Below, piece by piece: positions 53,001 to 62,149 of a stretch of 64,000 nucleotides of DNA. A program made the position numbers and the translations under genes. Positions within the stretch are counted from its first letter, which is position 1, and each line of letters starts with the position of its first letter. The notes under the pieces were generated by a model that did not search any database, was not told the DNA's origin, and worked only from the letters and a program-made list of their open reading frames with translations. The DNA comes from CBDDCQ01 sp965226285 (lineage in GTDB: Bacteria; Bacteroidota; Bacteroidia; Flavobacteriales; Ichthyobacteriaceae), in assembly GCA_965226285.1 (NCBI GenBank), contig CBDDCQ010000005.1, positions 310,001 to 374,000 of the forward strand, read 5' to 3'.

Positions 53001-53052
53001 ATCCTATCCTATCCCAAGGACTATTTTGGCGGGTATTAATGTAGCATTTTAA
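50002..53052 (+). CDS. SusC/RagA-family TonB-dependent outer-membrane transporter
   Basis: 1,016 residues. Signal peptide ending in LSFAQK, a CarboxypepD_reg-like domain (ISGVVTYDNMPLSGVNIRIE, then GTVTDFDGNFKM), a TonB-dependent plug (GTTSGVNVIAAGSPGAKPTI, IDGVSQTLDDMNALNP and DVLKDASTAAIYG), and a barrel with the SusC C-terminal features (GDIRFVDVNGDGRID). It takes oligosaccharides across the outer membrane with the SusD-like partner encoded 14 bases downstream. First gene of a six-gene operon that runs to 60023. Substrate inferred from the GH16 and GH3 enzymes as a beta-1,3-glucan. Confidence 0.95.
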   Translation: MRYKIICFLFFGTICLSFAQKNEISGVVTYDNMPLSGVNIRIENTEEGTVTDFDGNFKMQVNIGDILVFSYLGFQTQKVKIMNTNRLLVVLKRSSDELSEVMITTISTGYSTQELKKVSGAVSFVDGESVQRLKPVRVEESLQGTTSGVNVIAAGSPGAKPTIFIRGITSNKGNAPLVVIDGVSQTLDDMNALNPSDIAKIDVLKDASTAAIYGVAGGNGVIVITTKSGEKNQKMKLNYSSSYAIQEVTKFIRVLNSAEYATILNEASVNSGGDIIFNNIKDLKKGTNWQKELFKKAPIVNHNISVQGGTNASTYFLSVGYTDIQGVMGTQGKSKFNRTNLTGRFTIDLSDQFNVIVNTNYTNIEESGINELFNALNFDPTLPVRNKDGKYSISKTITQEVVNPLASMSNNYNSSDIHKLFGKLALQYEPIKNLKLTSRLGYVFANKKGKSFTPLQFYGVGHNKTNANEDLSPIVTVSEDETNSTYSSVSEDMTNWYNFNYEFFGNYKFLFQDDHLFNMVAGFSLGRSSAESVSAHAKDIPNNSWNFADVSAAKGDAKTQTSSSWQSVKRNLSFFGRMNYDFQGKYLASFTVRRDGSTSFGKNNKFGTFPSGSLGWIITKEEFFQIPMINFLKIRGSYGALGSDNISPQFPKISNFPKYTFSGVIKSGSKLDNIANDAVSWEHQIQINAGFDLKMFENALGLTVDFFQKEVSDLLFDPTLSPYLGTPTYPSSNVGSTRTRGIDVSLSYQKDIIENVNLVTSLNFTTAKNEVLKINNSDKFVWVGGYGIPYKNLSRFEEGEEPGYFYGHKTNGIFQNQAEIDAHAVQNGAQPGDIRFVDVNGDGRIDDEDRTKIGSPYPKFILGWNLNLQVYDFDFSLFTYSSIGADIYRAYERNLNYTNRFGSVVNRWRGEGTSNKEPRVTFVDNNNNNRPSDRYIEDGSFFKIKNIQLGYTIDKNLTGQIGIKKVRIYVQGKNVLVLTKYSGYDPEISSSIFDTGIDRGSYPIPRTILAGINVAF

Positions 53053-53066
53053 AAGTTTGATTCAAG

Positions 53067-54542
53067 ATGAAAAACACAATACAAAATATAATCATTTTAA
53101 CTTTCTTATTTGGGTCTTGCAATTATGTAGATTATGACCCCAAAGAAAATTACGACCTCGTAGCAGCAGATTATTTTAAAAAGGAATCAGATTATGAGGA
53201 GGCTTTAGTGGGGGTTTATGACCCATTACAATGGATGTATATGAATATTCTCATAGGAGATATTGCTTCGGATAATTCCTTTAGTGGAGGAGAGAGTGCT
53301 ACAGATGTTTTGGGTTTGCAACAGATAGATGATTACCGTCATGTGCCTAAAAACAATGTGTTATTAGATATTTGGAAACGCTTATATGAGGGGATTAATC
53401 GTGCTAACTATATGGAAGAAAACAAAGATAAAATAAGTTTTTCTAATAAAAAACAGGTATATGCACAAATGTATTTTCTAAGGGCTTATTACTATTTTGA
53501 ACTGGTAAAATTCTTCGGAGGTGTTCCCTTATTTACAGAAAAGCGTTTGACGGCTACGGATTCAGGTACTTTAAAGAGAGCTTCTAAAGCAGAAGTATAT
53601 ACGCAGATAGAAAAAGATTTGAAAGCAGCTATAGCAGATTTGCCTGCTACGCAAAAGGAGAAAGGACGTGCTACCAAATCTGCTGCACAAGCTTTTTTGG
53701 GTAAAGTATATTTGTATCAAAATAAATTTAATGAGGCGGCGGATATATTAGAAAAGGTAATAGGTGTATATAGTTTAGTAACAAATTATAAAGATATCTT
53801 CTTAGCTACAGGAGAAAATGGAGTAGAATCTGTTTTTGAGGTACAGCACTCTAATGAATCTAATTGGTGGGACTGGGGTTGTATGGTATGTTCAGAAGGA
53901 AATATAGGTATTATTCACAATGGACCTAGAGGGTATTCAGGACCTGATTATGCCTCTGGTTGGAGTTTTAATATACCTACCAAAAAGTTAGTAAATGCTT
54001 ATGAGAGTACAGATACTAGAAAAAATGCTACAATTTTAGATATTGAAGTATTTAAAACTCAATCTGCTAAGAGTGATAATGCAGTTTCTTATACTAAAGG
54101 ATATAAGCACACGGGATATTTCAATCATAAATATATTCCTAGAGCAGGAGAGAGTGATGCTCAAATTGAGTTGAATTATAAAACCAATTATAGAGCTATT
54201 CGTTATGCCGATGTACTTTTGATGGCAGCAGAGGCATACAATAGAAAATCTAGCCCTGATGCAGCTAAGGCTAAATTGTATTTGAATAAAGTAAGAAGAC
54301 GTGCTTTTGGGGTAGTGGATGCCAGTAAAGATATTACAAATTCAGGAGATGATTTGACTAGAGCAATATGGAAAGAACGACAATTAGAATTTGCTATGGA
54401 AGGACATCGCTTTTTTGATTTGGTACGCACAGGGCAAGCTGCTACTCAAATCAAAGGCTTTCAAGTTGGGAAACATGAGGTATTTCCTATTCCATTGGAG
54501 GAAGTGGATATATCTGGATTGAAACAAAATAAAGGATATTAA
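53067..54542 (+). CDS. SusD/RagB-family surface lipoprotein
   Basis: 491 residues; lipoprotein signal ending in FLFGSC with the lipidated cysteine at about residue 18. SusD features are the N-terminal YDLVAADYFKKESDYEEALVG, the RAYYYFELVKFFGGVPLFT block, and the C-terminal IWKERQLEFAMEGHRFFDLV with the closing VFPIP. It caps the SusC channel and binds glycan. It is followed after 2 bases by the first PKD-type lipoprotein, so translation may be coupled. Confidence 0.95.
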   Translation: MKNTIQNIIILTFLFGSCNYVDYDPKENYDLVAADYFKKESDYEEALVGVYDPLQWMYMNILIGDIASDNSFSGGESATDVLGLQQIDDYRHVPKNNVLLDIWKRLYEGINRANYMEENKDKISFSNKKQVYAQMYFLRAYYYFELVKFFGGVPLFTEKRLTATDSGTLKRASKAEVYTQIEKDLKAAIADLPATQKEKGRATKSAAQAFLGKVYLYQNKFNEAADILEKVIGVYSLVTNYKDIFLATGENGVESVFEVQHSNESNWWDWGCMVCSEGNIGIIHNGPRGYSGPDYASGWSFNIPTKKLVNAYESTDTRKNATILDIEVFKTQSAKSDNAVSYTKGYKHTGYFNHKYIPRAGESDAQIELNYKTNYRAIRYADVLLMAAEAYNRKSSPDAAKAKLYLNKVRRRAFGVVDASKDITNSGDDLTRAIWKERQLEFAMEGHRFFDLVRTGQAATQIKGFQVGKHEVFPIPLEEVDISGLKQNKGY

Positions 54543-54544
54543 AA

Positions 54545-55678
54545 ATGTATATCAAAATGAAAAATATAAGTAAACTTATAGGAATATTACTTCTGATTTT
54601 TGGAATAAACAGTTGTAATAATGACAATTTTGGAGATACCAATTTTGTAGATAAAGTAGTTGATGCCTCTGATTTGAAATTGACTTATACAGTTTCTACA
54701 GATAATAAGGGTACAACCGTTTTTACTCCTAATGGAAAAGGTGTATTGTATTATATCATTGACTTTGGAGATAAAAGTAAAGAATCAGATAAGATAAAAC
54801 CGGGAGAGACTATTACCCATACTTATAGAGAAGATGACTATAAGGCTACACTAAAGGCTTATAATGGTATAGGTAAATTTACTACAAAAACGGTAGATGT
54901 GAAAGTGGCATTTAAAGCTCCTGAAAATTTAAAAGTAACCGTAGAGAGCGATAAGGTAGTAGCTAAGAAAGTGAATGTTACGGTAACAGGGGATTTTGCT
55001 ACTTCGTATGATGTTTATTTTAGAGAATCTGCAAAAAATACAATTATAAATGCGACAATAGGAAAGACTGTTTCTTACACTTATGCTAGTGCAGGTAAAT
55101 ATAAACTCAAGGTAGTAGTAAAAGGACAAGCAAAAGCTAATACGACGGTTAGTGCCAATGCTACAGCAATACTTTTAAATCAACCTTTGACTTCTGCTAA
55201 TAATCCTCCTGCTAGGGACGCTTCAAAGTATATAAGTATTTATAGTGATAGATATATCAATGTTTCAGGAGTAAATGCTTTTCCAGATTGGGGACAAGCA
55301 AGTCAAGGCAGTCACTGGGGGACTTTTAAAATAGGAGATGATAACATTTTAAAATACAGTAAATTGAGTTATCAAGGTATTCAAATTTCAAGTGCAGGAA
55401 ATGATGTATCGGGAATGACACACTTACACTTAGATATTTGGACACCAGAAGATGGAGTAAAAATCAAAATATTTTTGATACATAAAAATAAAGTAGAAAA
55501 ATTTGTTTTAAAAACTTTAGCTAAAAAAGCTTGGACGTCTATAGATATTCCACTTTCAGAATATACTTCTCAAGGTTTATCTTTAGATGTTATTCATCAG
55601 TTTAAGTTTGAGGAACATGCGCGTCCTTGGGCTAAAAATGATGTATTTATCGACAATATTTATTTTTATAAAAACTAA
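54545..55678 (+). CDS. Surface glycan-binding lipoprotein with PKD-like domains
   Basis: 377 residues, lipoprotein signal ending in LIFGINSC. Start may be ATG 54545 or 54557 (MKNISK). Two PKD-like beta-sandwich domains cover residues ~40-210 (YIIDFGDKSKESDKIKPG, THTYREDDYKATLKAYNG). The C-terminal ~150 residues form a separate carbohydrate-binding-like sandwich (INVSGVNAFPDWGQASQGSH, then HLDIWTPEDGVKIKIFLI and IDNIYFYK). This layout is that of SGBP proteins from laminarin loci. No catalytic signature. Role: glycan capture at the cell surface. Confidence 0.8.
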   Translation: MYIKMKNISKLIGILLLIFGINSCNNDNFGDTNFVDKVVDASDLKLTYTVSTDNKGTTVFTPNGKGVLYYIIDFGDKSKESDKIKPGETITHTYREDDYKATLKAYNGIGKFTTKTVDVKVAFKAPENLKVTVESDKVVAKKVNVTVTGDFATSYDVYFRESAKNTIINATIGKTVSYTYASAGKYKLKVVVKGQAKANTTVSANATAILLNQPLTSANNPPARDASKYISIYSDRYINVSGVNAFPDWGQASQGSHWGTFKIGDDNILKYSKLSYQGIQISSAGNDVSGMTHLHLDIWTPEDGVKIKIFLIHKNKVEKFVLKTLAKKAWTSIDIPLSEYTSQGLSLDVIHQFKFEEHARPWAKNDVFIDNIYFYKN

Positions 55679-55692
55679 AAAATCTACATAAA

Positions 55693-56583
55693 ATGAAACG
55701 AATAAAATTTTTAAATATTTTAACTTTGATAGTTAGTTTACTTGTAGGTTGTAATCGAGATACTTATAAAATGAAACCTTTGCAAATACCTACAAATATT
55801 CATGTAACCACAAAAATAAAAGGTGCTAATGCTACTAATCCTAATGGAGATGGTAGTGGAGAAGTTACCTTTACAGCTAGGGCTAAAAATGCCATCACAT
55901 ATAAATTTATTTTAGGCGATGAAAAGGTATTTTTCCCTAGTGGAACTTATAAGCATACTTTTAGTAAAGTAGGTAATCATACTTATAATGCTACTATTAT
56001 AGCCAAAGGAGAGGGAGGGATTACTATTTCTACTCAAAAACAAGTAAGAGTTCTTGTAAATTACACTCCACCTGCTGACCTTGTAAAAATGCTTTATGGA
56101 GATAGCGAAAGAGTATGGCGTATTAAAAAAGAAACTGCTGGACATTTGGGTGTAGGACCTGCTGATAAAACTGCTCCCTCTTGGTGGAGTGCGACTCCTA
56201 ATGATAAAAATGGTAAAGGGATATATGACGATAGAATTACCTTTAAAAAAGATGGAAACTACAGTTATGAAACCAATAATACAGGCTTTGGAAAAAAAGC
56301 AGCTATGGATACCGATATTTCATCAGTAGCAGCCTTAGGGAGAGATGCAGATAACAAAGATGGGGATTATGAAAATATTGAATTAGCTTCGTTCAAAGGT
56401 ACTTGGAATTTAACGGCTCCCAAGGGTAAAGAAACGCTTTATATGTCGGGGATAGGTTATTTGGGTATGTATGTAGGAGGAAATCATAAATACGAGATTC
56501 AAAAGAGAAGTGATAATGAAATGTCTGTAAGGACTATAGGTGCTGATGGCAACGCTTGGTATATGATATTAATAGCAGATTAG
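55693..56583 (+). CDS. PKD-domain surface lipoprotein of the PUL
   Basis: 296 residues; signal ends in SLLVGCN. The N-terminal domain (IKGANATNPNGDGSGEVTFT, then FSKVGNHTYNATIIAKG) is clearly related to the N-terminal domain of the next gene's GH16 enzyme. The C-terminal ~160 residues (ERVWRIKKETAGHLGVGPAD, and WWSATPNDKNGKGIYDD with repeated tryptophans) resemble a domain often found linked to GH16 loci in Bacteroidota. Probably a second glycan-binding protein; no catalytic residues recognised. Confidence 0.7.
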   Translation: MKRIKFLNILTLIVSLLVGCNRDTYKMKPLQIPTNIHVTTKIKGANATNPNGDGSGEVTFTARAKNAITYKFILGDEKVFFPSGTYKHTFSKVGNHTYNATIIAKGEGGITISTQKQVRVLVNYTPPADLVKMLYGDSERVWRIKKETAGHLGVGPADKTAPSWWSATPNDKNGKGIYDDRITFKKDGNYSYETNNTGFGKKAAMDTDISSVAALGRDADNKDGDYENIELASFKGTWNLTAPKGKETLYMSGIGYLGMYVGGNHKYEIQKRSDNEMSVRTIGADGNAWYMILIAD

Positions 56584-56601
56584 TTTTAAACCTCTATTAA
56601 A

Positions 56602-57729
56602 ATGATGAAAAATAGAATATATGTTTGTTATAGGTGGCAATTTATCTTCTTTTTTCTCTTGGTAAATTTTACGGCTTGCACTACTAAAAAAGAAGACCCG
56701 CCAAAAAAAGAAGATGAATCCGTAAAAAAGGCTGTATTAGTGTCAGATTTAACTCTTGATGTTAAGATAAAAGGGCAAAATGCAACTCATCCTTATGGAG
56801 ATGGTTCTGGAGTGATTGATGTAACGGCTAAGGCTAAAAATGTCAAAAAATATAATTTTCGTTTTGGTACAGGAGATGTAATAGAAAATACTTCAGGTAT
56901 AGCTAAATATACTTTTAAAACACAAGGAAACCATACTTATACAGTAAGTGTAGTTGCTATTTCGAGTACAGGGCACAGTGCCAAAGTACATAAGGAAATT
57001 ACTATTTCAAAGGATTATCAGCTTATTTGGTCAGATGAATTTAATACTGATGGTGCTCCTGATAATTCTAAATGGAATTATGATATAGGTAGAGGCAATG
57101 GGGGTTGGGGAAATAATGAAAGTCAGTATTATACAAAGCGTTCGGAGAATGTAGTAGTAGCCGATGGTGTATTAAAGATCATTGCTAAAAAAGAAAACCA
57201 CAAAGGATCTCAATATACTTCTGCACGATTGAAAACACAGGACAAATTTGATTTTACTTATGGCAAAGTGGTAGTAAGAGCAAAATTACCTAAAGGAGTA
57301 GGTACTTGGCCTGCTATTTGGATGCTCGGTAGTAATATTACTAAGGTGAGTTGGCCTGCTTGTGGCGAAATAGATATTGTGGAACATGTAGGTAAGGAGC
57401 AAGATGTGATACACAGTTCTTTACATACTTCTTCTAGCTATGGTGCTACGGTGAATACCAAAAAGAGAAGAGTAGAAAAGGTAAGTGAAACTTTTCATAT
57501 TTATTCGTTAGAGTGGACAAAAGAAAAAATCGTATTTTCCATTGATCATAAACCCTATTATGAGTATAATCCAGCTAATAAGAACACTTCAAATTATCCT
57601 TTTGTAGCACCTCAATTTATTATCTTAAATATAGCTATGGGAGGTACATTTGGTGGGAGTATAGCTTCGAGTTTTACGCAAAGTGCTATGGAGGTAGATT
57701 ATGTGAGGGTATATCAGTATAAAAAATAA
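56602..57729 (+). CDS. GH16 endo-beta-glucanase (laminarinase-like) with PKD domain
   Basis: 375 residues. Lipoprotein signal ending in LVNFTAC; start ATG 56602 or the adjacent 56605. A PKD-like domain (residues ~45-135) precedes a GH16 domain: SDEFNTDGAPDNSKWNYDIG, the catalytic E256-I-D-I-V-E261 in GEIDIVEHVG, GTWPAIWMLG and the FILNIAMGG strand. The sequence fits bacterial beta-1,3(4)-glucanases. It should cut laminarin-type glucan outside the cell and feed oligosaccharides to SusCD. Confidence 0.93.
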   Translation: MMKNRIYVCYRWQFIFFFLLVNFTACTTKKEDPPKKEDESVKKAVLVSDLTLDVKIKGQNATHPYGDGSGVIDVTAKAKNVKKYNFRFGTGDVIENTSGIAKYTFKTQGNHTYTVSVVAISSTGHSAKVHKEITISKDYQLIWSDEFNTDGAPDNSKWNYDIGRGNGGWGNNESQYYTKRSENVVVADGVLKIIAKKENHKGSQYTSARLKTQDKFDFTYGKVVVRAKLPKGVGTWPAIWMLGSNITKVSWPACGEIDIVEHVGKEQDVIHSSLHTSSSYGATVNTKKRRVEKVSETFHIYSLEWTKEKIVFSIDHKPYYEYNPANKNTSNYPFVAPQFIILNIAMGGTFGGSIASSFTQSAMEVDYVRVYQYKK

Positions 57730-57743
57730 TAACTCAATATATT

Positions 57744-60023
57744 ATGAATCATAAATTACAAAATATTTTTAGATTATTTGCATGTATAGCCATTGTGGGG
57801 TGTAGTGCTCAAAGAAGCTCTTCAGGAGATGAGATAGATGTGAAAGTAGATTCTTTACTATCTTTAATGACCTTGGAGGAAAAAATAGGGCAGATGAACC
57901 AGTATAATGGCTTTTGGGATGCTACGGGTCCAGCTCCTACAAATGGTGAATCTGCTAAAAAATACGAACACTTAAAAAAAGGATTAGTGGGTTCTATGCT
58001 TAATGTAAGGGGAGTAAAATATGTAAAAGCAGTTCAAAAAATAGCCGTAGAGCAAACGAGATTAGGTATTCCCTTAATTATAGGTTTTGATGTAATTCAC
58101 GGATACAAAACCCAAAGCCCTATACCTTTGGCAGAGTCTGCTAGTTGGGATTTAAGGGCAATAGAAAAATCTGCTTCAGTAGCAGCTACTGAAGCGGCAG
58201 CGTCAGGTATCAATTGGACTTTTGCTCCTATGATAGATATTTCTCGTGACGCGCGTTGGGGGCGTGTGATGGAAGGGGCAGGTGAAGATCCCTTTTTAGG
58301 AAGTTGTATTGCAAAAGCCCGTATCAAGGGGTTTCAAGGAGATAATTTATCTAAGAATAATACTATTGCAGCCTGTGCCAAGCATTTTGCAGCTTATGGT
58401 TTTGCAGAATCGGGTAGAGATTATAATACGGTAGATGTAGGTACAGTAACACTTTACAATACCATTTTACCACCCTTTGAGTCATCAGTAGAAGCAGGAG
58501 TAAGAACTGTTATGAACTCTTTTAATGAACTCAATGGCATTCCCACCACAGGTAGCACATTTTTGCAAAGGGATATTTTAAAAGGCAAATGGAATTTTAA
58601 AGGTTTTGTAGTTTCAGATTGGGGTTCTATGGTAGAGATGATAAATCATGGTTATGTGAAAGATAAGATGGATGCTGCAAAAGTATCTTTAAAGGCAGGC
58701 TCTGATATGGATATGGAGTCTTATGTATATGTTTCTTATTTAGCAGAATTGGTAAGAAAAGGTGAAGTGTCAGAAAAGTTAATTGACGACGCAACGAAGC
58801 GTATTTTAAGGGTTAAATTTGAGTTGGGATTATTTGATGACCCTTATAAATATTGTGATGAACAGAGAGAAAAGAAGGTAGTGGGAAGTAGAGAACATCA
58901 CAAAGCAGCATTAGATATGGCTAAAAAATCCATAGTACTTCTCAAGAATAATAAACCGTTATTACCTCTCAAAAAGAAAGGACTTCATATTGCGGTAATA
59001 GGGGATTTAGCTGATGACAAGGATAGTCCTTTAGGGAGTTGGAGTTTAGGAGCAGATAGAAATTCTGCCGTTTCAGTTTTAGAAGGGTTGGCAAAATATC
59101 CTCATAACAAAATTACTTATCACAAAGGAGTAAATCTAGTAGAGGGAGAAACGAATTTTATTTTTGAAAATAAAGTAAATACTATTGATAGAAAGGGAAT
59201 TAAAAAAGCTGTAAAAACTGCTAAGGGCAAAGATGTAGTTATTATGGTATTAGGGGAGATTGGTTTTATGTCTGGTGAGGGACGAAGCAGAACAGATTTG
59301 GGTTTACCTGGATTACAACAGGAGTTATTAGAGGCAGTATATAAGGTCAATAAAAATATTGTATTGGTACTAATGAATGGCAGACCTTTAGTTTTAAATT
59401 GGGCAGACAAGCATATTCCAAGTATTTTAGAAACGTGGCATTTAGGAAGCCAAAGCGGTAATGCTATAGCACAAGTTCTATATGGGGATTACAATCCAAG
59501 TGGTAAACTGCCGATGTCTTTTCCGCGTAATGTAGGACAAGTACCTATTTATTATAATCATAAAAATACAGGACGTCCTAATATTCCAAGAGATAATTTG
59601 GTATTTTGGTCGCATTATACCGATGTGGAAAATACACCCTTGTATCCTTTTGGTTATGGATTGAGTTATACGAATTTTCTTTATAAAAATTTAAAGTTGA
59701 GTAAAAATAAAGTAACTGCTAACGCTCCTATTGAGGTATCTATTACTTTAAAAAATACAGGTAAATACGATGGAGAAGAAACGGTTCAACTCTATATACG
59801 CGATCGAGTAGCAAGCGTTACTCGACCTGTGAAAGAATTAAAAGCCTTTCAAAAAGTATTCTTAAAGAAAGGTGAACAAAAAAAGATTAGTTTCACCATT
59901 GATGAAGAAATGCTCAAATTTTACGACACACAAGGAAATTTTATCTCTGAAAAAGGAGATTTCGAAGTATTTGTAGGTGGAAGTTCTCAGGAAGTAATGC
60001 AAGCAGATTTTTTATTAGAATAA
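57744..60023 (+). CDS. bglX: GH3 beta-glucosidase
   Basis: 759 residues with a lipoprotein-like signal (CIAIVGCSAQ). N-terminal (beta/alpha) barrel with the nucleophile D292 in FVVSDWGSM. Then the second sandwich domain with MVLGEIGFMSGEGRSRTDLG, and a C-terminal fibronectin III-like domain (GLSYTNFLYKNLKLSK and ETVQLYIRD). The order matches BglX-type periplasmic beta-glucosidases. It would release glucose from imported beta-gluco-oligosaccharides and closes the PUL operon. Confidence 0.93.
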   Translation: MNHKLQNIFRLFACIAIVGCSAQRSSSGDEIDVKVDSLLSLMTLEEKIGQMNQYNGFWDATGPAPTNGESAKKYEHLKKGLVGSMLNVRGVKYVKAVQKIAVEQTRLGIPLIIGFDVIHGYKTQSPIPLAESASWDLRAIEKSASVAATEAAASGINWTFAPMIDISRDARWGRVMEGAGEDPFLGSCIAKARIKGFQGDNLSKNNTIAACAKHFAAYGFAESGRDYNTVDVGTVTLYNTILPPFESSVEAGVRTVMNSFNELNGIPTTGSTFLQRDILKGKWNFKGFVVSDWGSMVEMINHGYVKDKMDAAKVSLKAGSDMDMESYVYVSYLAELVRKGEVSEKLIDDATKRILRVKFELGLFDDPYKYCDEQREKKVVGSREHHKAALDMAKKSIVLLKNNKPLLPLKKKGLHIAVIGDLADDKDSPLGSWSLGADRNSAVSVLEGLAKYPHNKITYHKGVNLVEGETNFIFENKVNTIDRKGIKKAVKTAKGKDVVIMVLGEIGFMSGEGRSRTDLGLPGLQQELLEAVYKVNKNIVLVLMNGRPLVLNWADKHIPSILETWHLGSQSGNAIAQVLYGDYNPSGKLPMSFPRNVGQVPIYYNHKNTGRPNIPRDNLVFWSHYTDVENTPLYPFGYGLSYTNFLYKNLKLSKNKVTANAPIEVSITLKNTGKYDGEETVQLYIRDRVASVTRPVKELKAFQKVFLKKGEQKKISFTIDEEMLKFYDTQGNFISEKGDFEVFVGGSSQEVMQADFLLE

Positions 60024-60329
60024 TGTATAATTCTTTTTAATGAGTGTTTTTATACAAATAAAGACTGCTTGTAAAACAAAGAACTATTAATGAATGACTT
60101 GAAGCCTTAAAAAAATCATGATTTTAAGTGTGTATATATAAACAATTTAAAATAAATAATCTATGTTTTTTAAGTAAAAAAACTATAAAACTTCCATTAC
60201 TTGATCGCTAATTTCAACCTTGTTTATGGCAAGGTTATGTAAAAAATGATAAGGTAGTCTTGTAACTATAAAAAATATATCTTTGCTCCTTTAAATAAGA
60301 AGTAATATATATAGTATTCAAAATTCGGA
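60024..60329. other. Gene-free stretch after the PUL with hairpins and a promoter
   Basis: Contains the palindrome AAAATCATGATTTT (60112-60125), a hairpin AACCTTG/CAAGGTT (60216-60236) without a T-tract, and TATCTTTG (60278-60285), an exact TAnnTTTG box 44 bases before the transketolase start. No frame supported. Confidence 0.6.
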
Positions 60330-61175
60330 ATGAAATCAACAGTAGAATTAAAAGATTTTTGTACACAAATTCGTAGGGATATTGTACGTATGGTGCATGC
60401 GGCAAACTCAGGTCACCCTGGTGGTTCATTGGGTTGTACAGAATTTTTTGTGGCTCTCTATCAATCTGTAATGAAGCATAATTTTAACTTTTCAATGAAT
60501 GGTAAAGATGAAGATGTATTTTTCTTGTCTAATGGACATATATCACCCGTATTTTACAGCGTATTGGCGCGTTCTGGTTATTTTCCTATAGAGGAATTGA
60601 GTACCTTCAGAAAGATAAATTCAAGATTGCAAGGTCACCCTACTACTCATGAGGGATTACCTGGGGTGAGGGTAGCGTCGGGTTCTTTAGGGCAAGGTAT
60701 GTCGGTGGCTTTGGGTGCAGCTCAAACTAAAGAATTAAATAACGATAGTAGTTTGGTATTCAGTTTGCACGGTGATGGAGAATTGCAAGAAGGGCAAATA
60801 TGGGAAGCGGTTATGTATGCTGCTGCCAACAAAGTAGATAATTATATTGCTACCATAGATGCCAACGGACAACAGATAGATGGAAGTACAGATGAGGTAT
60901 TGGCATTGGGTGATATTGCTAAAAAGTTTGAAGTTTTTGGTTGGGAAGTGATTACATTAGAGAAAGGAAATAATATAGAGCGTGTAGTAGAAGCACTAAA
61001 TAAGGCTAAAGCAAAAACAGGTAAAGGTAAGCCAGTATGTATCGTAATGAAAACAGAGATGGGTAATGGTGTAGATTTTATGATGGGTACTCACAAATGG
61101 CATGGAATAGCACCTAATGACCATCAACTTGAAATTGCTTTAAGTCAAAATCCTGAAACTTTGGGAGATTATTAG
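60330..61175 (+). CDS. Transketolase, N-terminal (TPP-binding) subunit
   Basis: 281 residues, the PP/thiamine-binding half of transketolase. NSGHPGGSLGCTEF at the N-terminus and the TPP motif GDGELQEGQIWEA...NKVDNYIATIDANGQ are intact. Transfers two-carbon units in the pentose phosphate pathway. The second half is encoded 16-19 bases downstream, so this species uses the split two-subunit form found in many Bacteroidota instead of the ~660-residue single chain. Confidence 0.94.
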   Translation: MKSTVELKDFCTQIRRDIVRMVHAANSGHPGGSLGCTEFFVALYQSVMKHNFNFSMNGKDEDVFFLSNGHISPVFYSVLARSGYFPIEELSTFRKINSRLQGHPTTHEGLPGVRVASGSLGQGMSVALGAAQTKELNNDSSLVFSLHGDGELQEGQIWEAVMYAAANKVDNYIATIDANGQQIDGSTDEVLALGDIAKKFEVFGWEVITLEKGNNIERVVEALNKAKAKTGKGKPVCIVMKTEMGNGVDFMMGTHKWHGIAPNDHQLEIALSQNPETLGDY

Positions 61176-61194
61176 TATTTTAATAAGATAAGTG

Positions 61195-62148
61195 ATGAAA
61201 AAATATACTTTTACAGAAAAAAAAGATACGCGTTCAGGTTTTGGTGCTGGACTTGCCGAATTGGGAAAGACAAATGAAAATGTATTAGCTCTATGTGCAG
61301 ATTTGACGGGTTCATTGAAAATGAATGAATTTGCAAAGAACCACCCCAATAGATTTTTTCAAGTGGGTGTAGCCGAAGCCAATATGATGGGAATGGCTGC
61401 AGGTATGACCATAGGAGGTAAAATACCTTTTGCAGGTACTTTTGCTGCCTTTGCTACGGGTAGAGTATATGATCAAGTTAGGCAATCCATAGCCTATTCA
61501 GATAAAAATGTAAAGATATGTGCATCACATGCAGGGGTTACTTTGGGTGAGGATGGGGCAACGCACCAAATATTAGAAGATATTGGGCTAATGAAAATGC
61601 TGCCGGGTATGGTCGTAATTAACCCTTGCGATTATAACCAAACTAAAGCAGCTACCATTGCCATTGCAGAGCATTATGGACCTGTATATTTGAGGTTTGG
61701 TCGTCCTTCGGTACCTATATTTACACCACATGACCAAAAATTTGAAATAGGTAAAGCCATCATACTAAACAAAGGTAAAGATATAACCATTATTGCTACG
61801 GGGCATTTGGTATGGGAGGCTATACAAGCAGGAGAGCAATTGGCAGAGCAAGGCATCAGTGCTGAGATTATCAATATTCATACTATTAAACCCTTAGATG
61901 ATGAATTTATTTTAAAATCAGTGGCTAAAACCAAATGTGTAGTAACGGCAGAAGAGCATCAAATCAATGGAGGATTAGGAGATAGTGTAGCTCAACTATT
62001 GGCAAGAGAAATGCCTACACCTATGGAATTTGTAGGCGTAAATGATTCCTTTGGTGAATCGGGTAAACCTGCCGATTTGATGAATAAATACAATTTGAAT
62101 ACAAAAACTATTGTAGAAGCTACTGCTAAGGTAATCAAGAGGAAATAA
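61195..62148 (+). CDS. Transketolase, C-terminal (pyrimidine-binding) subunit
   Basis: 317 residues from ATG 61195 (a GTG directly before is also in frame). Pyrimidine-domain marks include FFQVGVAEANMMGMAAGM (with the catalytic glutamate), FAAFATGRVYDQVRQSIAY and THQILEDIGLMKMLPGM, and the C-terminal domain VVTAEEHQINGGLGDSVA. Partner of the upstream subunit in one operon. Confidence 0.94.
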   Translation: MKKYTFTEKKDTRSGFGAGLAELGKTNENVLALCADLTGSLKMNEFAKNHPNRFFQVGVAEANMMGMAAGMTIGGKIPFAGTFAAFATGRVYDQVRQSIAYSDKNVKICASHAGVTLGEDGATHQILEDIGLMKMLPGMVVINPCDYNQTKAATIAIAEHYGPVYLRFGRPSVPIFTPHDQKFEIGKAIILNKGKDITIIATGHLVWEAIQAGEQLAEQGISAEIINIHTIKPLDDEFILKSVAKTKCVVTAEEHQINGGLGDSVAQLLAREMPTPMEFVGVNDSFGESGKPADLMNKYNLNTKTIVEATAKVIKRK

Positions 62149-62149
62149 A

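Noticed and set aside
60112..60125. Palindrome AAAATCATGATTTT as an operator
   Set aside because: It is far from the transketolase promoter box and made of common AT words; chance is likely.
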